DNA of 64,000 bases from Brevundimonas sp. SL130 (GTDB lineage Bacteria > Pseudomonadota > Alphaproteobacteria > Caulobacterales > Caulobacteraceae): contig NZ_CP113064.1 in assembly GCF_026625805.1 (NCBI RefSeq), positions 868,001 to 932,000 on the forward strand, in the 5' to 3' direction. The notes under the pieces were generated by a model. That model searched no databases. It was not told where the DNA came from and saw nothing but the letters and a program-made list of their open reading frames with translations. The position numbers were made by a program, and so were the translations under genes. This document shows positions 25,205-34,370 of this stretch, piece after piece (position 1 is the stretch's first letter; each line of letters opens with the position of its first letter).

Positions 25205-27259
25205 TCAGGCCGCCGCCGGCAGGCGGACCTCTGCGGTCAGGCCGTCGTTTGACTTCAGCCGGATCGCGCCGCCGTGAGCGAGGATGATCGAGCGGCTGTT
25301 GGCCAGACCCAGGCCCATGCCTGAGGCGTCGCTGGCGACCGCATGGGGCGCGCGGTAGAAGGGTTTGAACACCCGTTCCAGTTCGCTGTCGGGCAGGCCG
25401 GGCCCAAAGTCACGGACGGTGGCGATCGCCTCCGCCCCGTCCTTGTCCAGTCGCACCACGGCGCGGCCGCCGTATTTGACGGCGTTGTCCAGCAGATTGG
25501 CGAACACCCGGTTCAGGGCGACGGGGTCGGCCTGAACCTCTATGCCCTCGCCGGGCTCCAGGGCGACATCGGCGCCGCCGGCGACGGCGTTCTTCACCGC
25601 CTCGTCCAGCAGGGTGCGCAGGTCGAGGCGTTCGCGCGCGCCGCCCTCCGCTTGATCGCGCATGAAGGCGAGGACCGAGCTGATCATGGCCTCCATCTGG
25701 TCCATGTCGCGCTCGAAGCCCGGTTTGAGCGTGTCAGGGGCGGCCTCCAGCCGGAACCGCATCCGGGTCAAGGGGGTGCGCAGGTCGTGGGAGATGGCCC
25801 CGATCATGGCGGTGCGGTCGTCGACATAGCGCTTCAGCCTGGCCTGCATCAGGTTGAAGGCGGCGGCGGCGCGGGTGATCTCGGCCGAACCGCCCTGGAC
25901 GGTGGCCGGTGCGGACGGGTCGCGGCCCAGCCGTTCGGCGGCGTCGGCGAAGCTGCGCAGGGGGGCGGTCAGGCGACGCACGAACAGCCAGCCCAGAGGG
26001 CCGACCAGGACGAAGGACAGCACGAACCAAAGCATGACGCGGCTTTGCCAGGCGGTGGGGAAGCCCTCTGGCTGGGGTTTGACCACGATCCAACGGTCTC
26101 CGACCCGCTGCGCGGCGATGAAGTCGCCCTCGATATAGCCGGCGGAGACCGGGGCGAAGAGGCCGCGTCGCACGGGCGTCGGGGGCGCAGCCTCGGCCGC
26201 CGGGATCAGGTTTGCGGTCTCGACCTGGGAGGCGGAGGGGCGGGGGGGCGCGGCTGGCTGAGGCGAGCTCGTCGGGGCGTCTACAGATCCGGCGGCGGGC
26301 TGGACCGAGACCCGGGTCTTCGTGGGTTTAGGAGAGGCGACCGGCGGCGTCCGGTCTGGGGCCGGAGCAAGGGCCGCGGGGGGAGAGGAAGAGGCGGGCG
26401 AAAGGGTGGTCGAGGCGCTCGCCATCGTCATGACGCCATAGGTCGGGACAGAGCTGTGGCGGCGGGCCACCATGGCGGCCGCGAGGGCGCGGCCCATGCC
26501 GACCCCGCCCGGCTGCAGCGCCGCGCCGTCGCCCGTACGTCCGTTGGGGCGCGCCAAGCCGGCGTCGCCGGTGGTCGGCAGGCTGAGGCGCGAGGCCGTG
26601 GGGCGGCTCAGGCGGGTTTGGTCGCCGGCCCAGGGCGAGGTCCGCGCGCCGCTCAGGGTTCGGTCCGCAACGGGGCGCGAGCGGTTCCAGGCTTGGCGTC
26701 CCGCCGAGGCGTTGAAGCCGCCGGACTGAAGGCTGGCCCCGGAGCGGCTGAGGAATGGGGCGGTCTGAGCGCTGGGCTGGCGGTTGCGGATCAGAGCGGG
26801 ATTGCCGAGGCCGACGGGCAGGAAGGCGGCTGCGACGATCCGCGGCTCGGCGGCCTGCGACGGCTTGCTCTCCGGGCGGCCCTGGGGCGGTTGCGGGGCC
26901 ATCGGCTGGGCGCCGGCGGGAAGCGGCACATAAAACATCAGGACGACGTCCGACGGATCAGCGTTCAGAAGGTCGGCCAGGCGGTCTCGTGGGCCGACAG
27001 GGCTAAGCCAGCCCGGCCCTTCGGCGTGCGGCGCCTTGTCAGTGACTTGGCGCATCAAGGGGCGGGCGTTCTCTGCGGCGACGGACTGACCCCGCATCGC
27101 CTTGGCGATATCCTCAAGGCTGTGCTGAGGCGGCGGCTGGGGCGGAAAGGCCAGGGTCAGGACCAGGGTCGCGCCCTGGGCGACGATCAGAACCCCGACG
27201 ACCAGCATCATCGCATGCCCGGCGATCGGCATCGGGGGCAGACGGAACCTGTCCCTCAT
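25205..27259 (-). CDS. Second sensor histidine kinase with a long Pro/Ala-rich sensor region
   Basis: 684 residues from ATG 27259, chosen for AGGA eight bases upstream; ATG 27298 would add 13 residues but has its AGGGG almost touching the start. A membrane helix (AMMLVVGVLIVAQGATLVL) is followed by about 350 residues that are unusually rich in Pro, Ala, Ser and Arg and largely disordered in appearance. Then come a second membrane helix, HAMP (RRLTAPLRSFADAAERLGRD), the phosphoacceptor helix AISHDLRTPLTRMRF, and ATPase boxes (FANLLDNAVKYGG, DFGPGLPDSELE, GMGLGLANSRSII). The catalytic half is clearly related to the convergent kinase. No response regulator lies on its own strand, so it may feed the regulator encoded at 23.1 kb. 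Confidence 0.92.
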   Translation of the reverse strand: MRDRFRLPPMPIAGHAMMLVVGVLIVAQGATLVLTLAFPPQPPPQHSLEDIAKAMRGQSVAAENARPLMRQVTDKAPHAEGPGWLSPVGPRDRLADLLNADPSDVVLMFYVPLPAGAQPMAPQPPQGRPESKPSQAAEPRIVAAAFLPVGLGNPALIRNRQPSAQTAPFLSRSGASLQSGGFNASAGRQAWNRSRPVADRTLSGARTSPWAGDQTRLSRPTASRLSLPTTGDAGLARPNGRTGDGAALQPGGVGMGRALAAAMVARRHSSVPTYGVMTMASASTTLSPASSSPPAALAPAPDRTPPVASPKPTKTRVSVQPAAGSVDAPTSSPQPAAPPRPSASQVETANLIPAAEAAPPTPVRRGLFAPVSAGYIEGDFIAAQRVGDRWIVVKPQPEGFPTAWQSRVMLWFVLSFVLVGPLGWLFVRRLTAPLRSFADAAERLGRDPSAPATVQGGSAEITRAAAAFNLMQARLKRYVDDRTAMIGAISHDLRTPLTRMRFRLEAAPDTLKPGFERDMDQMEAMISSVLAFMRDQAEGGARERLDLRTLLDEAVKNAVAGGADVALEPGEGIEVQADPVALNRVFANLLDNAVKYGGRAVVRLDKDGAEAIATVRDFGPGLPDSELERVFKPFYRAPHAVASDASGMGLGLANSRSIILAHGGAIRLKSNDGLTAEVRLPAAA

Positions 27260-27543
27260 GCGCGCACGATCCTGAACTGGTTTCGGACTGCCTGCCATCC
27301 CCTAACCTTCACCTTGGCGCCCCTCGGCGATTCAAACGAAACAGCCGGGCCTCGACCATTGCAGAAAAGCGTGGCCTTGCGTCAGGGTGAAGGCCGGTTT
27401 GATGCGTAGTTGCAATGAATCGGCGCCGTTGTGCGGCGCAACAGAGAGCAGGGTTCATCCACAGCCGGGCGAATCTGGTGTGTTCCGTCTTTGTTCTCTT
27501 TGTGCTCTAAGGCCTCACGGTCGGCGGCGCGACGGAGGAACAG

Positions 27544-27747
27544 ATGAACGACGGAATTCTGGCCGACATGATGGCCGAGTTGGATGCGGAACTGGCGCGG
27601 GCCGAGACGTCCCTGCCGGAACATCCCGAACAGACACGCCAGATCGAAGTCATGCGCGCCCTGGCCCTGGGCCTGGGCAACTTCGAGCGGATGAGGGCGC
27701 ACGAGGTGCATCTGCTGGCGGCGCGGCTGTCGCCCCGCCGGGGGTGA
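27544..27747 (+). CDS. Small hypothetical protein
   Basis: 67 residues. The start has GGAGG seven bases upstream, which is strong support. The sequence is helical and acidic at the N-terminus (ILADMMAELDAELARAETSL) and ends in a basic HLLAARLSPRRG. No family is recognised. The 119 bases after its stop keep coding-like codon usage in another frame, so the present stop may reflect a frameshift (see the next feature). Confidence 0.65.
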   Translation: MNDGILADMMAELDAELARAETSLPEHPEQTRQIEVMRALALGLGNFERMRAHEVHLLAARLSPRRG

Positions 27748-27868
27748 GGGAACGGCTGTCGGGGAACTGGCGGAAAGCAAGTTCCTCTATCAGGTGGTCC
27801 TGTCGGACGACTTGGTGAAGTTCCCGACCGATGCGGCGGCCCTGTCGCCCGAAGCCGAGCAACTCTAA
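27743..27868 (+). pseudogene. Possible frameshifted or remnant reading frame without a start
   Basis: From 27743 a reading frame runs to TAA 27866-27868 and translates to a coding-like tail (ELAESKFLYQVVLSDDLVKF, then PTDAAALSPEAEQL) with mostly G or C third positions. It has no ATG, GTG or TTG after the previous in-frame stop. A one-base shift near 27740 would join it to the small protein upstream. Alternatively it is the end of a gene that was lost. It ends two or three bases into the convergent sirtuin gene. Confidence 0.35.
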
Positions 27869-28566
27869 AGGCCGTCGAAGAAGGCGGGCAGGACTTGCGT
27901 CGCAGGGCCATAGACCCCCTCGTCGAACAGGCGCGCGCCCTGCGTCGGCTCCAGATTGATCTCCACCGTCCGCGCCCCGGCGTGACGGGCCAGCTGCACG
28001 AACCCCGCCGCCGGATAGACCGCGCCCGACGTGCCGATGGAGATGAACAGGTCGCAGGCCTCCAGCGCCCGCTCGATCCGCTCCATGGCCAGCGGCGTCT
28101 CCCCGAACCAGACGATGTGCGGTCTTATCCGTCCCTGCGGATGATTCGGCGAGGCCTCGTCCGCCGCCATGTCGCCGGGCCAGTCCATCACCACCCCCGA
28201 GCGGGTGCAGCGGCCTTTCAGCAGTTCGCCGTGCATATGGATCAGTTCGAACCCCGCCGCCGGCGGGATCTCGGCGTGCGCCCGATCGTGCAGGTCGTCG
28301 ACGTTCTGCGTCACCAGCAGGAAGTCGCCGTCCCACCGCGCCGCCAGCTCGGCCAGGGCGACATGCGCCGCATTGGGTTGCACGTCCGCCAACTGCCGCC
28401 GCCGCTGATTATAGAAGTCCTGCACCAGGGCGGGGTCCGCCGCATAGCCCTGCGGCGTCGCCACATCCTCGACCCTGTGCCCGCACCACAGACCGTCTTC
28501 GGCGCGAAAGGTGGGCACGCCGGACTCCGCCGATATGCCGGCGCCGGTCAGGATGACGAGGTTCAT
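27865..28566 (-). CDS. cobB: NAD-dependent protein deacylase, CobB-type sirtuin
   Basis: 233 residues. It removes acyl groups from lysines using NAD. Seen: NAD-binding GAGISAESGVPTFR (8-21), TQNVDDLH (86-93), catalytic His112 in HMHGELL, and RPHIVWFGETP. Tyr52 and Arg55 (FYNQRR) match the Tyr-x-x-Arg pair that binds succinyl/malonyl groups in SIRT5 and E. coli CobB, so a desuccinylase activity is likely. The zinc module is odd: only Cys120 is visible where four cysteines are usual, so the domain is reduced. The start overlaps the stop of a membrane-protein gene by four bases, so they share a transcript. Confidence 0.93.
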   Translation of the reverse strand: MNLVILTGAGISAESGVPTFRAEDGLWCGHRVEDVATPQGYAADPALVQDFYNQRRRQLADVQPNAAHVALAELAARWDGDFLLVTQNVDDLHDRAHAEIPPAAGFELIHMHGELLKGRCTRSGVVMDWPGDMAADEASPNHPQGRIRPHIVWFGETPLAMERIERALEACDLFISIGTSGAVYPAAGFVQLARHAGARTVEINLEPTQGARLFDEGVYGPATQVLPAFFDGL

Positions 28567-28928
28567 GGCTTGGCTTTTCGAGAACGACGCTTGTGGCTCA
28601 TGTAGCTTTCGGACGCGGCGTATTCGGGCGGGAGCAGAAACTTGCCTCTCCGGTCGTAATCCCGCGCGCTCTTATAGTTGCTGGCGCGGATAAGGCGGGC
28701 GGCTCTCCAGCCGACGAAGGCGATCCACGACACCCAGAATGCTGCGGCCACGACCAAGGAAGACGAGACGGCCCATCGGGGGACAAAAGGCGCCCAGCCC
28801 AGCAGCGCGGGAATGAAGAGGATGATGAGGCTGACGATAAAAGGACGTTCGCGGACGTGCCGGCTTTCGCTGGAGAGCTGGGCATCAACCCAATGTCGCA
28901 TCTTAAAATAGGTGGCGCGCGGGTTCAT
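28563..28928 (-). CDS. Hypothetical two-helix membrane protein
   Basis: 121 residues. Two membrane segments are evident (FIVSLIILFIPALLGWAPFV and SSSLVVAAAFWVSWIAFVGW), followed by a basic cytoplasmic-type tail with SYMSHKRRSRKAKP. The N-terminus is soluble and charged. No known family is recognised. The gene stop overlaps the cobB start (ATGA), indicating co-transcription, with this gene first. Confidence 0.72.
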   Translation of the reverse strand: MNPRATYFKMRHWVDAQLSSESRHVRERPFIVSLIILFIPALLGWAPFVPRWAVSSSLVVAAAFWVSWIAFVGWRAARLIRASNYKSARDYDRRGKFLLPPEYAASESYMSHKRRSRKAKP

Positions 28929-29006
28929 CGCTGGTCAATCTAGGGGTTCGTCCCAGCTTGTCGATAGCGACAGCTGGGAGTGTTCATCGCCTGACCTTTG
29001 GCTCGC

Positions 29007-29663
29007 TCAGCAAGCACCGAAGTTCGCCAGATAGGCGGCATAGTCGGGCCAACGAAACCCCATCGGCGCGCGACGGTGTTCCAGCCGTTCCGGGTCTTCC
29101 GTCGGAGCGGGGACCATACGGCCAGCGACGCACTGCATCTGTGTGCCGTATCGCTGCGGGCGGTTTTCGGCGACGGCGATGCGGTCGTACATCATCGCAT
29201 ACTGCCACTTCAGCGCCTCTCCACGGTCAGCCATCGTTTCCAGCGCAGGCAGAAACCTTTTTTGCAACGTCGTGTCGGCGTGCTGGATGACCAGGAAGGC
29301 CCCGGTCGCCGCCTCCTGGCCGTAGGTGGCGTTGGAGAACCAGCCTTCGGGCGGAACCAGCGACAGGACGGTGGCCACAGTCTCCTCGCTGATGGCGTCC
29401 AGTCGCGCCTCCGCCTCGGTTCGGGCGGCGAGCCGATCCGCCTTGGAAAGGGCCGAGAGGTCAACCCTATGCATCGCCATCAGCGGTTCCTGATCCAGGC
29501 TTAGCGCCAGCTCCAGCCGGTCGCGGGGCGTGGGATGCTCGGGCAAGGCCGCCTGTTTGGCGCGCGCGGTCGCGATGGCCTCGGTCAAGGGACGAAGCGC
29601 CGCTTCGGCGGCGGGGGACAGGTCGCCCAAGCTCAAGGCGGCGGCGAGGACCCAGGCCAGCAT
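29007..29663 (-). CDS. DUF6624-type secreted protein
   Basis: 218 residues with a short N-terminal hydrophobic leader (MLAWVLAAALSLGDLSP). The C-terminal part has the pattern of the DUF6624 family: GAFLVIQHADTTLQKRFLPA, then YAMMYDRIAVAENRPQRYGT and QMQCVAGRMVPAPTEDPE. Family members are of unknown biochemical function. It is monocistronic as far as seen, with 64 bases to the convergent-side LysR gene. The family call rests on memory of the GTQ-containing motif and should be considered probable. Confidence 0.75.
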   Translation of the reverse strand: MLAWVLAAALSLGDLSPAAEAALRPLTEAIATARAKQAALPEHPTPRDRLELALSLDQEPLMAMHRVDLSALSKADRLAARTEAEARLDAISEETVATVLSLVPPEGWFSNATYGQEAATGAFLVIQHADTTLQKRFLPALETMADRGEALKWQYAMMYDRIAVAENRPQRYGTQMQCVAGRMVPAPTEDPERLEHRRAPMGFRWPDYAAYLANFGAC

Positions 29664-29727
29664 GAAGCGCTTCTCCGTTGCCGGGTCAGACTATCCTTGA
29701 ATGTGGGTGATGCAATCTCGTCGTGTT

Positions 29728-30603
29728 TCAAGCCGCCAGGCTGGCGCGCAGATGTTCGACCATCAGCCGCACCTTGGGTGGAACATGGCGGCGGTGCGGA
29801 TGGACGGCCCAGACGCCTTCATCGGGCGGGCGGTGCTCTGTCAGCAGGGCGGTCAGGGTGCCGGCGCGAAGCGGCTCGGTGACATAGAAGTCCGGCAGTT
29901 GGCACAGGCCCAGCCCTTGGATCGCAGCATCCAGCACGGCGGCGCCCGAGTTGCAGCGCCATCGGCCCTGGGGGCGGAAACTGGTCTCGCGCCCGCCCTC
30001 GCTGAAGCGCCAGTGTTCCGATGATCCGGTCAGCAGATCATGGGCCGGCAGTTCGGACAGGTCGCGCGGCGCGCCCCGCTGGGCCAGGTAGGCTGGCGCG
30101 GCGCACAGGATCAGCCGCCGTGACGCCAGTCGGCGGGCGATCAGTCGCGAGTCCGTCAGATGCCCGAACCGGATCGCCAGATCATAGCCGTCGCCGACAA
30201 GGTCGCGTAGCCGGTTGTCCAGGTCCAGTTCGATCGACAGCTCGGCATGATCGCGGGCGAACCGGTTGACCGCCGGGGCCACGAAACGCTCGCCATAGGA
30301 GACCGAACAGGTCATCCGCAGCAGGCCGCGCGGGGCGCTGTCATCCGGCTGAACGGCCGCCAGGGCCTCGTCCCTTTCGTCGATCAGTCGGCGACACCGC
30401 GCCAGGAAGTCGCGTCCCGCATCGGTCAACTCGACCCGGCGGGTCGTGCGGTTCAGCAGCCGGGTCTGTAGTCGGTCCTCCAATCGCGCGATCTCTCGAC
30501 TGACCGCCGAGGTCGACAAGCCCAGCCGCTTTGCTGCTGCCGAGAAGCTGGCCTGTTCGGCCACCGCCGTGAATTCGTCGATCCCGTCCCAACGACTGCT
30601 CAT
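29728..30603 (-). CDS. LysR-family transcriptional regulator
   Basis: 291 residues, standard size. The winged helix-turn-helix occupies residues 1-65 (EFTAVAEQASFSAAAKRLGL, then STSAVSREIARLEDRLQTRL), followed by a substrate-binding domain with RGLLRMTCSVSYGERFVAPA. This opening resembles the CrgA/AaeR-like branch. It is divergent from the formaldehyde dehydrogenase gene across 167 bases. LysR regulators often control the divergent neighbour, so a role in controlling frmA or itself is plausible but unproven. Confidence 0.93.
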   Translation of the reverse strand: MSSRWDGIDEFTAVAEQASFSAAAKRLGLSTSAVSREIARLEDRLQTRLLNRTTRRVELTDAGRDFLARCRRLIDERDEALAAVQPDDSAPRGLLRMTCSVSYGERFVAPAVNRFARDHAELSIELDLDNRLRDLVGDGYDLAIRFGHLTDSRLIARRLASRRLILCAAPAYLAQRGAPRDLSELPAHDLLTGSSEHWRFSEGGRETSFRPQGRWRCNSGAAVLDAAIQGLGLCQLPDFYVTEPLRAGTLTALLTEHRPPDEGVWAVHPHRRHVPPKVRLMVEHLRASLAA

Positions 30604-30770
30604 GCGGAAGGTGCAGCACGATTGTCCCTGATGGGTAATAATGTTTTGCGTTTATCGCCGTTTCATCGATGCCCGGAGCGGCCTAGAACAGGCTCAAATT
30701 ATCCCGCCTTATCCCTGATGCAGCGAGCCGCCGTGCGGCGAGCGATAGGGATGTCCTAAGGACCAGAAGC

Positions 30771-31873
<1,103 letters not shown>

Positions 31874-31877
<4 letters not shown>

Positions 31878-32380
31878 TCCAACGCATCCACGTCACGGGT
31901 AATGCCGGCAGCGGCAAGACCACCCTAGCCTCGGAGATCGGCCGATTGTTCGATCTGCCCGTCTTCGGGCTGGATGCGGTTGTCTGGGAGGCCGGATGGC
32001 GCAAGGCTTCGTCGGAGAAGCGCGAGAAGGCCGAGCGAGATTTGATCGCTAGGCCGGCCTGGGTGATAGACGGCGTGTCCGCGCGAGTGCGCGAGGCGGC
32101 GGATGCCGTCATCTTTCTGGATGTGCCGCGCCGGACCTGCCTGCTGCGCTGCGCCAGGCGGAACTGGCGTTATCTGTTTCGCAGTCGCCCCGGTCTGCCG
32201 GACGCCTGTCCTGAAATCCTGATCGTTCCGCAACTGGTCAGCATCATCAGGAGGTTCCCTGAGCGCGTGAGGCCGGGCATCCTCTCGGACATCGAAAAAC
32301 GGCCTGACGCGAGATTTCATGTCGTGACGGCAGCGGACCGAACGGCTGCACTCCAATCTCTATCGGCGCGGATCGCCTGA
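31874..32380 (+). CDS. P-loop AAA/adenylate-kinase-like protein without a standard start codon
   Basis: About 168 residues. The P-loop [18 protein letters not shown] and the later [17 protein letters not shown] match small topology-modulation/shikimate-kinase-like P-loop proteins. The frame is open but contains no ATG, GTG or TTG before the P-loop. The nearest candidate is CTG at 31874, overlapping the frmA stop (31875-31877), which suggests re-initiation by ribosomes ending frmA. The substrate is unknown; family members act on nucleotides or similar small molecules. The coding character after the P-loop is strong and ends at a clean TGA. Confidence 0.8.
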
Positions 32381-32444
32381 GCGCGGCTTGCGTCCAGGTC
32401 AGTTAGTTGTCTAAGAAGACGGACTTGGATCGGGAGGTTTGACC

Positions 32445-32828
32445 ATGTTCACCCACGTCACCGTCGGCGCAAACGACATCGAGGCGTCGCGCCAATTCTA
32501 TGATGCGGCGCTTGGCGCCTTGGGAGTCGACCCTGGGCAGGGCCCGGACCCCAAGGGCCGCTACTGGTGGCGCACGCCGCGCGGCGCCTTTGCGGTCGGC
32601 GCACCGATCGACGGCGAGCCGGCCTGTCACGCCAACGGCGGCACCATCGGCTTCGCCGCCCAGACGCCCGAGATGGTCCAGGCCTTCCATGACGCCGGCG
32701 TCGCCGCCGGCGGTCGCGCCATCGAGGATCCGCCTGGCGAGCGTCAGGGACCGTTCGGCACGCTGGTGCTGGCCTATCTGCGCGATCCCTCGGGCAACAA
32801 GATCTGCGCCATGCACCGGGTAGGGTGA
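32445..32828 (+). CDS. VOC-superfamily (glyoxalase/bleomycin-resistance-like) protein
   Basis: 127 residues from ATG 32445 with GGGAGG seven bases before it. The fold signature is the opening FTHVTVGANDIEASRQFYDA, then GGTIGFAAQTPEMVQAFHDA and the closing LRDPSGNKICAMHRV. Proteins of this kind bind metal or small ligands; many are annotated as glyoxalase-like with unknown substrates. Its place between frmA and fghA could link it to aldehyde detoxification, but nothing in the sequence proves this. Confidence 0.88.
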   Translation: MFTHVTVGANDIEASRQFYDAALGALGVDPGQGPDPKGRYWWRTPRGAFAVGAPIDGEPACHANGGTIGFAAQTPEMVQAFHDAGVAAGGRAIEDPPGERQGPFGTLVLAYLRDPSGNKICAMHRVG

Positions 32829-32834
32829 CCGGCT

Positions 32835-32869
32835 TGTCGGGATGATAGCGCTGCGCTATCATCCCGACA
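32835..32869. promoter_or_regulatory. 17-bp-arm perfect palindrome at the antitoxin start (operator candidate)
   Basis: Arms 32835-32851 and 32853-32869 are exact reverse complements around a single central T. The inner part contains TGATAGC and GCTATCA, the same words as the half-sites I recall for Neisseria FitA (TGCTATCA and TGATAGCA). The right arm ends on the A of the antitoxin ATG at 32869. It is well placed for autorepression by the toxin-antitoxin complex. Confidence 0.8.
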
Positions 32870-33096
32870 TGGCTCAGGTTCTCGTCCGCGATCTGGATGA
32901 CAGTATCGTCGCCCGCCTCAAGGTGATGGCGAAGGCTGAGAACATCTCCCTGGAGCAGAAGTTCAGAGACATGGCGGCGCGCGAGGCCATGGACATTGAG
33001 GCCCGCTTTGAGAGAGCCTCCCGACAGTCCCGCGAGCAGACTCGAGGCTCGTCGCTCGACTCCACTGCTCTGATCCGCGAAGACCGTGATCGGTGA
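32869..33096 (+). CDS. FitA-like ribbon-helix-helix antitoxin
   Basis: 75 residues from ATG 32869; an upstream ATG at 32842 lies inside the operator palindrome and is less likely. The N-terminus AQVLVRDLDDSIVARLKVMA matches the FitA/VapB ribbon-helix-helix family (beta strand followed by two helices), with a C-terminal tail (FERASRQSREQTRGSSLDST) that would bind the toxin. It binds DNA and neutralises the PIN toxin encoded next. The stop overlaps the toxin start (GTGA), a standard arrangement. Confidence 0.88.
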   Translation: MAQVLVRDLDDSIVARLKVMAKAENISLEQKFRDMAAREAMDIEARFERASRQSREQTRGSSLDSTALIREDRDR

Positions 33097-33515
33097 GCGC
33101 GGTCTTCGACGCCAGTGTCGTCGTCAAATGGTTCGTCGATGATCCGCTTGCGGATGCCGCGATAGAGGCGCGTCGGACCCACGGTCCGGCGGTTGCGCCT
33201 GATCTGATGATGATCGAGGTGGCGAACGCCTTTCGTCGTTATGTCGTTCGTGGCGAATTGCAGTCGTCGTCCGCAGCGGAGAACCTGTCCATCATCCCGC
33301 AGGTGGTCGATCTGGTGGATCACCGGGGGCTGATCTCCGAGGTCTTCACCCTGGCCTGCGACCTGAACCATTCGATGACCGACTGCCTGTATGCCGTTAT
33401 GGCGCGGCGGCGGGGTCTGCCGCTCATCACAGCCGACCTCAAGCTGGCTCGAAAGCTGGCCAAGGTCGAGGGGATGGATGTTCGCCTCTTGAGTTCGCCG
33501 GAAACCGCCGCATGA
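33093..33515 (+). CDS. PIN-domain toxin, VapC/FitB-like ribonuclease
   Basis: 140 residues from GTG 33093, overlapping the antitoxin stop. The acidic metal-binding residues of the PIN fold are all present: Asp6 (VFDASVVVKWF), Glu42 (MMIEVANAF), Asp97 (SMTDCLYAVMA) and Asp115 (LITADLKLA). An intact active site implies a magnesium-dependent RNase, usually aimed at tRNA or rRNA in this family. The stop overlaps the start of fghA, so toxin-antitoxin transcription continues into a metabolic gene. Confidence 0.9.
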   Translation: MSAVFDASVVVKWFVDDPLADAAIEARRTHGPAVAPDLMMIEVANAFRRYVVRGELQSSSAAENLSIIPQVVDLVDHRGLISEVFTLACDLNHSMTDCLYAVMARRRGLPLITADLKLARKLAKVEGMDVRLLSSPETAA

Positions 33516-34366
33516 CCCTCGAAACCACCAAGACCCATATCGTCCACGGCGGAACCCTGCGCTATCTGAAGCACGATAGCGCGACCACGGGCACGCCGAT
33601 GACCCTGTCGGTCTTCGTTCCAGGCGGGGAGGGGCCGTTCCCGGTGTTGATCTGGCTGTCGGGCCTGACCTGCACCGAGGACAACTTCACCACCAAAGCC
33701 GGCGCCTACCAGGCCGCCGCCGAACATGGCGTCATCATCGTCGCGCCGGACACCAGCCCGCGCGGCCTCGATCTCAAGGGAGGGAGCGTCGCCGATGACC
33801 CCGCCTATGACCTGGGCCAGGGGGCGGGCTTCTATCTGGATGCGACCCAGGCGCCCTGGGCGGCGCACTTCCGCATGGAAACCTATGTGACCGGCGAACT
33901 GATCGATTTGATCGACGCCCAGTTCCCGACGACCGGCGCCCGCTCGATCAGCGGCCATTCGATGGGTGGGCACGGGGCCCTGACCCTCGCCTTGAACCAT
34001 CCGGACCTGTTCCGATCGGTCTCGGCCTTCGCACCGATCTGTTCACCGACCCGCTGCCCCTGGGGCGAAAAGGCCTTCACCGCCTATCTGGGCGAAGAGC
34101 GGGCCGCATGGGACCGCCACGACGCCGCGAAACGGATCGAAGCGGGCGCCGCGCAGGGCGTCTATGACGACATCCTGATCGACCAGGGCGACGCCGACAG
34201 CTTCCTGACCGATCAGCTTAAGCCCGAACTGCTCCAGGCCGCCGCCGACGCGGCCGGCCAGAAGGTCACGATCCGGATGCAGCCCGGCTACGATCACTCC
34301 TATTTCTTCATGACCAGCTTCATCGCCGACCACGTCGCCTTCCACGCCAAACGTCTGAAGGCCTGA
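33512..34366 (+). CDS. fghA: S-formylglutathione hydrolase
   Basis: 284 residues. It hydrolyses S-formylglutathione, the product of FrmA, to formate and glutathione. The esterase nucleophile is Ser150 in SGHSMGGHGAL; other markers are WLSGLTCTEDNF (residues 48-59), APDTSPRG and GYDHSYFF with the catalytic His. The start overlaps the toxin stop by four bases (ATGA). In many bacteria fghA directly follows frmA; here four genes including a toxin-antitoxin pair lie between them. Confidence 0.96.
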   Translation: MTLETTKTHIVHGGTLRYLKHDSATTGTPMTLSVFVPGGEGPFPVLIWLSGLTCTEDNFTTKAGAYQAAAEHGVIIVAPDTSPRGLDLKGGSVADDPAYDLGQGAGFYLDATQAPWAAHFRMETYVTGELIDLIDAQFPTTGARSISGHSMGGHGALTLALNHPDLFRSVSAFAPICSPTRCPWGEKAFTAYLGEERAAWDRHDAAKRIEAGAAQGVYDDILIDQGDADSFLTDQLKPELLQAAADAAGQKVTIRMQPGYDHSYFFMTSFIADHVAFHAKRLKA

Positions 34367-34370
34367 AACG

